DNA of 64,000 nt from Kitasatospora fiedleri. Its GTDB lineage: Bacteria; Actinomycetota; Actinomycetes; Streptomycetales; Streptomycetaceae. Shown piece after piece: positions 1-7,383 of this stretch. Under the pieces are notes generated by a model that was not told the origin of the DNA, did not search any database, and was given only the letters and a program-made list of their open reading frames with translations. Position numbers and translations under genes: made by a program. The stretch is taken from the NCBI RefSeq assembly GCF_948472415.1, contig NZ_OX419519.1:5332001-5396000 (forward strand). The letters run 5' to 3'. How positions within the stretch are numbered: position 1 is the stretch's first letter; each line of letters starts with the position of its first letter.

Positions 1-2773
1 CGGCCGTACGGGAGAAGTCGGGTCCATCCGAAGGGAGTGCGACGACTGCCAAGGCCGAATCGCAGTCGCCGCTGTGGGCGAGGGCTTGGGCGACCGTGAG
101 GCGGGTGCCGGGTCGGGAGGAGGCGGTGAGGAGGCGAGCGGCGACACGGGCCTGGGCGAGTGCCTCTGCACGGCGGCCGCTGAGTACGCAGCCGAGGGAC
201 AGCGAGGCGTGGCGGACGGCGCGGGCCTCGCCAGTCGGTGCAGCGAGGACCAAGCGGTGGGCCTGGGACAATGCGCCGACAGTGCCGAGTGCGCGCAGCA
301 GCGCTTGCACGTGGCGCTCGGCGAACGGAGTGGGGCCATCGAGGTAGAGCGTGCGGAGGGCCGAGGTGGCCTGTTCGCGGGCGAGTGCGGTGTTGCCCGT
401 GAGGAAGGAACGCCGGGCGCGGGAGAAAGGGGTGTCGTCGAGGGGTGTGGAGGTGTCGACCGCCGCTTCGATGACGGCTCGGGCCCGTTCGGTCGGGTCG
501 TCGCCGAGGATGCCGGTGCGGCCGGCGGCCAGGTGGGCATTCGTCAGGAGGGCTGATTTGGCAGCTGGGTACCTAGGGTTGGTGGCGCTTTCAGCCAGGG
601 CGATCTGTTCAAAGGTGGCTGACAGTTCGCGTCCGAGATGGGACCGGTCGGCGGGGCTGCCCGGTTCGACCAGGGACGGAAGAAGAAGATCCCAGACGGC
701 GTGTAGGGCGGTGGCGGCTTTTCGCGGGTACCCCTGCTCAGCCAGGGCGGACGCCTGGATGGAGCGGGCCGCGGCTGCGGCAAGGCGCTGCTCGGGGTCC
801 GGGGCGGCTGTGATCTCGGACATCTTCGCGAGGGCCTGGTCCCGGAGGGCATCGCCGATTTTTCGGCGGGGGATGGAGGCGTCGGCGCCCTGCTCGGGGA
901 GCACCTTGTCGGCGAACCGGGCGACGGTACGCAGGAGGTCCACGGAGACCGCGACGTACTCGGGGCGTTCCTCGGCGAGGGCGAGGGCGTATTCCATCAG
1001 CTCGGGAATCGACGCGTCGGGGTCGAGGGCCATCGCCTCCACCTGAGCCGCCAGGTCTGCGGCCCCGCTGCGGGCCGCGGCCCGGAACAGCAGCTGAGCC
1101 GCGTCTCTGAGGCGGAGGTTGGCGAGGGCGCGGGCGGCGTCGGTGATCTGGGTGCAGGCGTCGATGATCTCGGGTGTCCGCGGGGTGAACGGGCCGGCAT
1201 CGTGCAAGAGCGCGGCGGCCTCTTCGGCGAGACCGATCACCGTCGGGTCATGCTGGTCGGCGCTCGCGAGGGTGACGGCGACCTGTACCAGGGCGGCCGC
1301 ACGGGCCGGCCTTGCAGTGACGGATCGGGCGAGGGCGAGCGCGCGCGGCAGGTCGCCGAGCAGGGCGAGCAGAGCGGGAGCCTCGGCGGGGACGGAGCGC
1401 AGGCGCTGGCACAACAGATCCCACGAGACGGTGGCCAGGAAGCCTGTCCGAGCAGATCCTCCTCGGTGGTGGTGGAGTTGGTGGAGGACCAGCTCCGGTC
1501 CCAGTGTGTCGGCGAGGCGCAGCTGGCGCTCCGGGGCGAGCAGGAACGCGACGCGCTCCGCGGGGTCGTCGAGCAGCCGCAGATAGTCGGTGAGCAGGTA
1601 GGGCGGAGTGTCGGCCGGCCAACCAGCGTCGCGGAAGGACGCGGCCCAGGTGTGCAGGCGGACGGTGCGGCCGCTGTCCCGAGGGTGAGGTTCGGGGGCC
1701 GGGACCCAGGAGGCCAGACGGAGCCCCCCTGGCACGCGGGGGTCGGTGACCACAGCACGGTTCTCCCGGTGGGTCAGCAAGAGGTTGATCTCCTCGACGG
1801 TGGATCCGGTGAGCTGCGTCAGGTCCTGGGGACGCAGCCAGCCTCCGGTAAGAGCGAGGAATGCGATGACCTCCCGGTTGAGGGGGGCGCGGTCGAAAGG
1901 GGACTGCGTCGGGCCGGCGGGCGGGAGTCCTGCGGTGGGGGTGAGAGCGCGGCAACAGGCGCGCAGCCGCAGGGGATGGTCGGCGACAAGGTCCGCAGGG
2001 ACGGGGGCGGTGCGGCGGGTGGTGACGACGATCCGTACCCCATTGGGGGGCCGGACCGGGAGCATCGCGGCGATGCTGTGCGGTGCGGCGGGGTGAGTGT
2101 CGAAGTGGGGCCAGCCGAGGTCGGCGTCCAAGTCGTCGATCATCAGGAGGAACAGGTGGCGGCCCCTTGCTCGAGTCCTGGCCGCGGTCTCTCGCAGGAG
2201 TCGGGCGCAGGCCGCTTCGTCGGTGGTGAGGCCGGTCGGCGGGGCGATTTCGAGGGCGTCGTGCAAGCGGAGCAGGAAGCCGGCCCGGGTGTGGGTCCCG
2301 GCTTCGGCGGATACGGCCTGGTAGCGGGCGTCGATCTGTCCAGGGGAGTCGCATTCGTAGTCGGCGAGCAAAGTCGTCTTGCCGTGGGGGAGTTCTGTAT
2401 GCCACCACAGGTACGACGGCGCGTCGGCGATGGTGGAGCGGGCGAAGGCGTCCAGTTCGGTGGGTGGGTGGAGCCTGCCGGGCTTCTGCCAGCGCTGCTG
2501 TTGTTCCCGGGCTTCTCGCCGGGCGGCGTCGAGGGCGAGTTCCCACTGCGGGTGGCTGCGGTCGGAGAGCGCGAAGTGGTCGATCAGGGCCCAGAACAGT
2601 GTGGTGTCGTTCGGCGCGTGGCTGCCCTGGCACCAGCGTTGGAGGGCACGCGCGGACAGACCGGGAATGTGCGAGGCGGCGGTGCGCACGCTGAGGCCAC
2701 CGCGAGCGGTCAGCAGTTCTCGGAGCATTGAGCCGAGGTGTTTCCGGGCCGCGTATGGAGCCGTGCCATTCAT
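1..2773 (-). CDS. STAND-type P-loop NTPase with N-terminal helix-turn-helix (3' end cut by window edge)
   Basis: The frame is open from ATG 2773 to the left edge (924 codons visible), so the C-terminus is missing. A GGGAG lies 10 nt before the ATG. Residues about 1-55 read as a helix-turn-helix (LSVRTAASHIPGLSARALQRW). A P-loop follows (HGKTTLL, residues 130-136, K132), then a Walker B strand (LFLLMIDDLD, 207-216) and a sensor-1 strand (RIVVTTRR, 247-254). This order is typical of STAND NTPases (NACHT/NB-ARC/MalT-like), which couple ligand sensing to oligomerisation. The first P-loop glycine is replaced, so the motif is not canonical. The rest is Ala/Leu-rich and helical, probably a wing followed by TPR-like repeats. 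It is transcribed away from a Cascade operon that lacks cas3. It could be a regulator of SARP/LuxR-large type or a defence effector. The fold is well supported; the role is inferred. Confidence 0.8.
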   Translation of the reverse strand, partial: MNGTAPYAARKHLGSMLRELLTARGGLSVRTAASHIPGLSARALQRWCQGSHAPNDTTLFWALIDHFALSDRSHPQWELALDAARREAREQQQRWQKPGRLHPPTELDAFARSTIADAPSYLWWHTELPHGKTTLLADYECDSPGQIDARYQAVSAEAGTHTRAGFLLRLHDALEIAPPTGLTTDEAACARLLRETAARTRARGRHLFLLMIDDLDADLGWPHFDTHPAAPHSIAAMLPVRPPNGVRIVVTTRRTAPVPADLVADHPLRLRACCRALTPTAGLPPAGPTQSPFDRAPLNREVIAFLALTGGWLRPQDLTQLTGSTVEEINLLLTHRENRAVVTDPRVPGGLRLASWVPAPEPHPRDSGRTVRLHTWAASFRDAGWPADTPPYLLTDYLRLLDDPAERVAFLLAPERQLRLADTLGPELVLHQLHHHRGGSARTGFLATVSWDLLCQRLRSVPAEAPALLALLGDLPRALALARSVTARPARAAALVQVAVTLASADQHDPTVIGLAEEAAALLHDAGPFTPRTPEIIDACTQITDAARALANLRLRDAAQLLFRAAARSGAADLAAQVEAMALDPDASIPELMEYALALAEERPEYVAVSVDLLRTVARFADKVLPEQGADASIPRRKIGDALRDQALAKMSEITAAPDPEQRLAAAAARSIQASALAEQGYPRKAATALHAVWDLLLPSLVEPGSPADRSHLGRELSATFEQIALAESATNPRYPAAKSALLTNAHLAAGRTGILGDDPTERARAVIEAAVDTSTPLDDTPFSRARRSFLTGNTALAREQATSALRTLYLDGPTPFAERHVQALLRALGTVGALSQAHRLVLAAPTGEARAVRHASLSLGCVLSGRRAEALAQARVAARLLTASSRPGTRLTVAQALAHSGDCDSALAVVALPSDGPDFSRTA

Positions 2774-2915
2774 CTTACTTTTGCTCCCGCTCTCTGCATA
2801 GAACGCTATGACCTGGAGGAATACTGGGAAGGCCGTCGTGACGCATGGGAGCCGCCCGGAAAGCTCAAGTCATCGACCGCCGTCCTTGGCGGACTGAGAC
2901 GAAAGGGCGTACTCC

Positions 2916-3095
2916 GTGATCTCTCTGTTCGACGAGGCGACGAAAGCCGCCGAACTGACGGCCGCTGCCGGAGCGGTCTACAGCCTGCTCCTCACTGCGG
3001 TGGCCCTGACGTCGGTGCTGGCCCGCTCGGCGGCTCGGCGGCGCGATGCGCGCGAGACGCTGCGGATCCTGATGCGGCGCCGCGGGTCGGGGTGA
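2916..3095 (+). CDS. Small putative membrane peptide (59 aa)
   Basis: A GTG start follows an AAAGGG sequence 8 nt upstream. The peptide has an acidic/polar N-terminus (ISLFDEATKAAELTAAAG), one hydrophobic stretch (VYSLLLTAVALTSVLA, about residues 23-38) and an Arg-rich tail. This suggests a single-pass inner-membrane peptide with a cytoplasmic basic tail. It starts 142 nt from the divergent STAND NTPase gene and lies upstream of the Cascade operon. I do not recognise a family. Coding potential is supported by the ribosome-binding site, GC-rich third positions and the sensible topology. Function is unknown; a toxin, effector or accessory peptide of the neighbouring system is possible. Confidence 0.55.
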   Translation: MISLFDEATKAAELTAAAGAVYSLLLTAVALTSVLARSAARRRDARETLRILMRRRGSG

Positions 3096-3324
3096 CCGAT
3101 GTGGAAGTGAATCCGGGGGTTGTTGCTTTGAGGTCCGCCAAGTTACCGGAACTCGATAGGCGTAGGGGCATCGACACAATGTCGAACGCATGGCCGAGTG
3201 CAGGCTTCTCCTCGGTTCGGCGGACTGCTGCTGGCAATCTTCTCGGCAGTGTGTTGCGGGTGCTGGGTCCAGCGCTCCCGCGCACCAAAACGATGGGGTG
3301 TCATGGATCGAGGAGGTGATGGAC

Positions 3325-3417
3325 ATGGGCGGCTGGTTTTGGCGTGAAGTACTTGTGGCGTGGCTCGGAACGGTGGCGGGCACGTTGACCGCATGGCGCG
3401 TGGAGCAAATGTTCTAG
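3325..3417 (+). CDS. Very small hydrophobic peptide (30 aa)
   Basis: The ATG at 3325 has a perfect AGGAGG (3311-3316) 8 nt upstream. The earlier in-frame ATG at 3319 is too close to that ribosome-binding site. The peptide begins MGGWFWREVLVAW, is Trp-rich and hydrophobic, and could form one membrane helix. A perfect 12-bp hairpin begins 8 nt after the stop codon, as expected for a short transcribed gene. Its size, composition and position between a STAND ATPase and Cascade resemble small toxins, but no family is recognised. A longer reading with the same stop begins at 3190, without a ribosome-binding site of this quality. Confidence 0.5.
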   Translation: MGGWFWREVLVAWLGTVAGTLTAWRVEQMF

Positions 3418-3424
3418 TCGGGTC

Positions 3425-3457
3425 GGGGGCTCGGTGCCATCACCTCACCGAGCCCCC
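3425..3457 (+). terminator. Perfect 12-bp hairpin after the 30-aa gene
   Basis: GGGGGCTCGGTG (3425-3436) pairs perfectly with CACCGAGCCCCC (3446-3457) across a 9-nt loop. It starts 8 nt after the stop codon of the 30-aa gene. There is no real U-tract, which is usual for Streptomyces terminators. Confidence 0.75.
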
Positions 3458-3469
3458 TCATAGCCCATG

Positions 3470-3509
3470 TCGTTCGCGTCGCCCTGTTCTCGCAGGGCGA
3501 CGCGAACGA
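3470..3509. terminator. Second, 17-bp perfect hairpin
   Basis: TCGTTCGCGTCGCCCTG (3470-3486) pairs with CAGGGCGACGCGAACGA (3493-3509) over a 6-nt loop. A small third hairpin, CACCC GTTC GGGTG, follows at 3512-3525. The stack would insulate the small-peptide gene from the cas operon. It could also be a processed RNA structure, since a single terminator was already present upstream. Confidence 0.65.
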
Positions 3510-3672
3510 TGCACCCGTTCGGGTGATGGACTGTGCAGTCGAGTGTAGTGGGTGGACATCCAGATCGAATTTCCGCAACTCTGTTTAAGTCGCCGAGGGC
3601 TGGTAGTTGAGGGCGATTCGCCTCCCGCGATCGCAGGAGTGGCCCGTCGATGGGCTTGGGTGCTTCGTCGGG

Positions 3673-3701
3673 CAGTTCCCCGCGCGTGCGGGGATTGAAG
3701 C
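3673..3701 (+). CRISPR. Solitary degenerate type I-E CRISPR repeat
   Basis: The 29-nt stretch contains the I-E hairpin core GTTCCCCGCGCGTGCGGGGAT (3675-3695 region) and aligns base for base with most of the E. coli repeat, in the same orientation as the cas genes. The 3' handle would be ATTGAAGC (3694-3701). No second copy exists within the next 200 nt or elsewhere in the window, so this is not an array. It sits 120-150 nt upstream of cas8e. It may be an array remnant, or a crRNA-like element (CreA/CreR type) whose 32-nt pseudo-spacer would be 3702-3733. Confidence 0.6.
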
Positions 3702-3743
3702 TGTTGCGCTGTTCGGATAAGCGCCATTCGATGCGCTTCATGT

Positions 3744-3819
3744 TTGAACTTGATCGCTATTTTTTATTCTTGGCGAACGGGCTCGTTGGGCCGGTTACCG
3801 GGTGCTAGCGTTCGGGTCA
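3744..3819 (+). promoter_or_regulatory. AT-rich leader and probable cas operon promoter
   Basis: This is the only AT-rich patch nearby: TTGAAC at 3744-3749, a six-T run at 3760-3765 and TATTCT at 3765-3770 (spacing 15, weak). A second -10-like TAGCGT at 3806-3811 stands eight bases before an in-frame GTG at 3820. The rest of the 3526-3743 gap shows only the solitary repeat and a small stem AAGCGC/GCGCTT (3719-3738) inside its pseudo-spacer. Exact start points cannot be decided from sequence. Confidence 0.35.
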
Positions 3820-5478
3820 GTGGGGCCGACTCGTGCTCCGAGTAGGCAGATCAGAATGAAGTGGATAGGCGGCGCTTTGTCTCTGGCGCACTCTTCAGCC
3901 CTGGCCGGGCCGCGACTCGGCTGGGATCCGCGGCGTCAGCCCTGTGTATCGGTGATCACCTGTGATGGTGAGTCCAAGTCGGTAAGTCTGTGTGAACTGT
4001 TCCAGGAATCCGAGGGGTTGGCGGCGATCGCCGGCGGGACGCCGGGCGAGACGGTCGCGATAGTCGAGTTCCTATTGGCGGTCTGCTTCGCGGCGGGCGA
4101 GTGCCCGGCCAGCGCGGGCGAGTGGCAGCGATGGGTCGCCGAGCGGCGCGGGTTCACTGGCGCGGCGGCGTGGCTGGCGCGGCAATCGGACGGCGACTGG
4201 GACATGTTCGATCCGCTGCACCCGCTCGGGCAGAACGCGCTGCTCCGCGAGTCGTTCGAGCAATCGGCAACGGGTACCGCGCAGTTGGTGATCGAGCGGG
4301 CGGGGGACTATCTGCAGTTCTTCGACCGGCATCACCTGGAGGACGGCGAGTCGCTGTCGGCGGCGGAGGCCTTCCGGGCGGTGCTGACCCAGCACGTGTA
4401 CGCCCCGTACGGACGAGGACGCATCAGCGGGGAGAAGCTCGGTCCGGCCATCACCAATCTTGCGACAGGGCGGCTGCTTGGGCGAATCCGGGTGGTGGCG
4501 CTCGGTGAGACGGTGGGGGAGACACTGCGGCTCAACCTCTACCCGTACGCGGGGGAGGCCGGCGGACTCAACACCTCCTGGACCACCGGCTCCGTGGTGC
4601 GCCGTACCTTCGAAGCGAAGGCCCGGCCCAGGATGCCGCGGAACCCGGCGGACCTGCACAGCGCGCTCGGGCGGTCGATCCTGCTGGAGGGACGCCTCGA
4701 CGAGAAGCAGGGCCCCGTGGTGGACCGGGTGCTGATCGGAGCGGGCGAGGTCCTGGAGCTCGACCCGGAGCGGGATATGAAGGACGCCGTGCTCAGCCGG
4801 ACGACTGCCGGCCTGGTCAAGCCGCTGTGGCCGTCGCCGAGTCGGGCGCTGTGGCAGGAGGCACACGCGTTGTACGCGGCGGTGAAGGACCGCCAGCCCG
4901 GGCTGTACGAACTGCTGTGGTCGCTCCCGTACGAGCGAACCGGCATGGACGTTCCGTACCAGCTGTGGGCCGTCGGGCTGATCGCCAACAAGACGCTGCC
5001 GGTGACGTGGGTCGAGGGCTGCTTCCCGTACGCGCCGGGGATGGCCGAGCACCTCTACCTGGCGTCTTCCCGCGGATCGCGGATTGCGGAGTTCCTGGCG
5101 ATAGCGCTGAGACGGGCGGCGCTGGTGGCCTCGCAGACGGTGCACTCGGCGAAGGCACCGGCGGACGAGGCGGCGCTGGTGGCCCGGTACGACGCGCGAT
5201 GGCGGTTCTGGGCGGATGCCGCGGAACCGTTCGACAAGTTGCTGGAGAAAGTGGCCGACCTCGACCCGGATTCGCCGACCGCCGTGGTCGTCGAACTGGT
5301 CACGGAGTACGCGAAGGACCTGCGGGACATGGCCCGCGAGCAACTGGTCCAGCGGCTCGAGTCGCTACCCCCCAATGATCGGGGCTACCGGGCCAGAGCC
5401 CGTGCCATGGAGCGGTACGAGGACGACGTTGCCGGTGACAACGCCCCCGCTGAGATCCGAGAGCTGGTCGGACCATGA
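3820..5478 (+). CDS. casA: Type I-E Cascade large subunit Cas8e (Cse1/CasA)
   Basis: This is the large subunit of type I-E Cascade, which reads the PAM and recruits Cas3. Family features run from SVITCDGESKSVSLCELFQ onward, through DMFDPLHPLGQ and the GLNTSWTTGSVVRR region, to a helical C-terminal bundle. The N-terminus is unusual: the LxxxPWI stretch that normally begins Cse1 is not present, and about 40 residues of unrelated sequence precede the conserved part. Starts at GTG 3802, GTG 3820 or ATG 3856 are possible. I chose 3820 because of the -10-like TAGCGT just upstream. It overlaps casB by 4 nt (ATGA). No cas3 precedes it, which is atypical. Confidence 0.85.
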   Translation: MGPTRAPSRQIRMKWIGGALSLAHSSALAGPRLGWDPRRQPCVSVITCDGESKSVSLCELFQESEGLAAIAGGTPGETVAIVEFLLAVCFAAGECPASAGEWQRWVAERRGFTGAAAWLARQSDGDWDMFDPLHPLGQNALLRESFEQSATGTAQLVIERAGDYLQFFDRHHLEDGESLSAAEAFRAVLTQHVYAPYGRGRISGEKLGPAITNLATGRLLGRIRVVALGETVGETLRLNLYPYAGEAGGLNTSWTTGSVVRRTFEAKARPRMPRNPADLHSALGRSILLEGRLDEKQGPVVDRVLIGAGEVLELDPERDMKDAVLSRTTAGLVKPLWPSPSRALWQEAHALYAAVKDRQPGLYELLWSLPYERTGMDVPYQLWAVGLIANKTLPVTWVEGCFPYAPGMAEHLYLASSRGSRIAEFLAIALRRAALVASQTVHSAKAPADEAALVARYDARWRFWADAAEPFDKLLEKVADLDPDSPTAVVVELVTEYAKDLRDMAREQLVQRLESLPPNDRGYRARARAMERYEDDVAGDNAPAEIRELVGP

Positions 5479-6044
5479 GTGAGCCCGACAACTTCTCCGC
5501 CCCGGAGGAGTTCCCGCACGACAGCGAGGCACTGCTGGCCTGGCTGACCACGCTGGTGCGCAACCACGACTCCGGGACGCTGGCGGAGCTGCGGCGGACC
5601 GGGACGCGGACGGCCGCGCACATCAGGGCCGGTTGGTACGGCGGGGACCGGCAACGGGACCTGTTCGAGCGGATGGCATTCTTGTTCGCGCTCTACCACC
5701 AGGGGCAGGGCAAGCCTTCGTACGGGTACGGGAGCCTGGGCGCGGCAGCGGCCCGGATCGGTGGCGGGGCGGGTCGTGGCCCGCGGGACCCGGGCGCGCA
5801 GCGACTGGTGGAACGCGTGGTGGCGAGTCGGCGGGTGCCGTGGCGCCACCTGCAGCACACCGTGGTGCGGCTGCGCACGTGCGAGCAGCAGCCACCGTCG
5901 TGGGCGCGGTTGACGGAGGACCTGATCCAGTGGAACGACCGGGAGGCCCGGATCGCGTACTGGTGGTCGGTGGACTTCCACACGCCCGCCGGCCGGTCGC
6001 GGGAGCGGACGGCGGCGCAGGAACAGCAGTGGAAGAAGCGGTAG
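5475..6044 (+). CDS. casB: Type I-E Cascade small subunit Cse2 (CasB)
   Basis: Cse2 forms the dimeric belly of Cascade and stabilises the displaced strand of the R-loop. The 189-aa length fits the family. The motif LVERVVASRRVPWRHLQHTV (about residues 110-129) is the diagnostic Cse2 segment, and the surface is rich in Arg. The ATG overlaps the casA stop by 4 nt, indicating translational coupling. The next gene starts 37 nt downstream. Confidence 0.92.
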   Translation: MSEPDNFSAPEEFPHDSEALLAWLTTLVRNHDSGTLAELRRTGTRTAAHIRAGWYGGDRQRDLFERMAFLFALYHQGQGKPSYGYGSLGAAAARIGGGAGRGPRDPGAQRLVERVVASRRVPWRHLQHTVVRLRTCEQQPPSWARLTEDLIQWNDREARIAYWWSVDFHTPAGRSRERTAAQEQQWKKR

Positions 6045-6081
6045 GCACGGCGAAGTGGGACAACCGGAAGGACGTGACGGC

Positions 6082-7383
6082 GTGAGTGCTGACGATCGAA
6101 GCCCGTTTCTCTCCCTCCACCTGTTGGAGACGCTGGTCGCGGTGCTCCCGGTACGGGACGAGACGGGCCAGCCGAAGTCCCTGGTGTACGGAGGCGTGGA
6201 ACGGCACATGATCACCAGCCAGGCCCGGCGTCGGGCCGAGCGGGTGCACGCGCGGGACCGGGCGAATGCCGGCGTCGGGGCGCTGGGCGGGCGGAGCATG
6301 GGAACCCGCACCAGGGAGTGGGCGCTGCTGACCGGTGAGGAACTCGTCCGGCGGTACGGCTGGGACCGGGATGAGGCGGTGGCCACCGCGAGAGCGGTGA
6401 TCGAGGCGTGCGGGCTGAAGTTCGGCGACCCGGGGAAACGGACGGTGGCCAATCTGACGAAGGTCCTGGTGTTCGCGCCGGCCGACGCCGGCGCCCGGAT
6501 CGCCGACCACCTCGCCGCCTACCGGGACGAGTTGGCGCGGTGGCGGGAAAAGTACCTGAAGGCACAGTCGGCGAAGAAGGCCAAGCGCGGCGCTGAGCAG
6601 GGGGCGGAGGCCGAGGGTGCTCCGCTGCCGCTGCCGAAGGCGACCAGGGACGCCGTGCTGCTGGCGCTCGCCCCACGGGACGCGGTGGACATCGCGCTCT
6701 ACGGCCGCTTTCTGGCGGAGATCGCCGACTCCCCGAACGTGGACGGTGCCGTGCAGACCGGGCATGCGTTCACCGTGCACGCCGCCGAGCAGGTCGAGGA
6801 CTTCTACGCGGCCGCTGACGACGCCAAGTTGGAGCGCAGGCGCGGTGCGTGGGACTTCCTCGACGCCGCGGACGACGCAGGCGCGGGTATGACGGGTTAC
6901 CAGTCGCTGATCTCCGGCACCTTCTACCGGCACGCGGTGCTCGATCGCGCCCAGTTGCGGGCGAATCTGAGACGAGCCGGCATGGGCGAGGAGGAGGCGG
7001 AGCAGACGGCGATCGCGGCGGAGCGGGAGTTCGTCACGGCGTTCGTGGAGGCTTTCCCAGAGGCGAAGAAGAACTCCACGGCGTCCACGGGGTCGTTGCC
7101 GGTGCTGGTGCTCGCATTCGAGGGCGAGCGGCCGTACAACTACGCCGGGGCGTTCCAGCGCCCGGTGGACGAGAACCCGCCCGAGGGCGGCGGCGAGGGT
7201 CCGGCAGGCCCGGCAGCGGCGCGCCGCCTGCTGCGGCACCACCTGTTCGTGGCGGGCAAGCGCAAGGACCTGCGGTACGCGCGAGTACTCACCTATGACC
7301 CGGAGATCGGAGACCTGCTCGACGAGTTGGCGCCAGCCGACCGGGTGCGGCCGGTGAACGGCATCGAGGAGCTCGTCCCGTGA
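6082..7383 (+). CDS. casC: Type I-E Cascade backbone Cas7e (CasC/Cse4)
   Basis: Cas7e is the six-copy backbone that binds the crRNA spacer. The N-terminus reads LSLHLLETLVAVLPVRDETG, then KSLVYGGVERHMITSQARRR, the classic Cas7e opening that contacts crRNA. GTG 6082 was chosen because the conserved LSLHLLETL follows within ten residues and GGAAGG lies 10 nt upstream. At 433 aa it is longer than the E. coli protein (about 360). The extra length is partly a Lys/Ala/Glu-rich insertion near residues 160-185. It overlaps cas5e by 4 nt. Confidence 0.93.
   Translation: MSADDRSPFLSLHLLETLVAVLPVRDETGQPKSLVYGGVERHMITSQARRRAERVHARDRANAGVGALGGRSMGTRTREWALLTGEELVRRYGWDRDEAVATARAVIEACGLKFGDPGKRTVANLTKVLVFAPADAGARIADHLAAYRDELARWREKYLKAQSAKKAKRGAEQGAEAEGAPLPLPKATRDAVLLALAPRDAVDIALYGRFLAEIADSPNVDGAVQTGHAFTVHAAEQVEDFYAAADDAKLERRRGAWDFLDAADDAGAGMTGYQSLISGTFYRHAVLDRAQLRANLRRAGMGEEEAEQTAIAAEREFVTAFVEAFPEAKKNSTASTGSLPVLVLAFEGERPYNYAGAFQRPVDENPPEGGGEGPAGPAAARRLLRHHLFVAGKRKDLRYARVLTYDPEIGDLLDELAPADRVRPVNGIEELVP

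Noticed and set aside
1946..1962. Match of CTGTTGC (minus strand) to the start of the pseudo-spacer near the solitary repeat
   Set aside because: It lies inside the NTPase coding region with no plausible PAM and is within chance expectation.
1202..2731. Long plus-strand frame over the STAND NTPase gene
   Set aside because: Its product is Gly/Val/Glu/Arg-rich without motifs, while the minus strand shows P-loop, Walker B and sensor motifs in order.
3512..3525. CACCC-GTTC-GGGTG as a second CRISPR repeat
   Set aside because: The hairpin is short and shares no flanking sequence with the I-E repeat core; it is a plain stem-loop.
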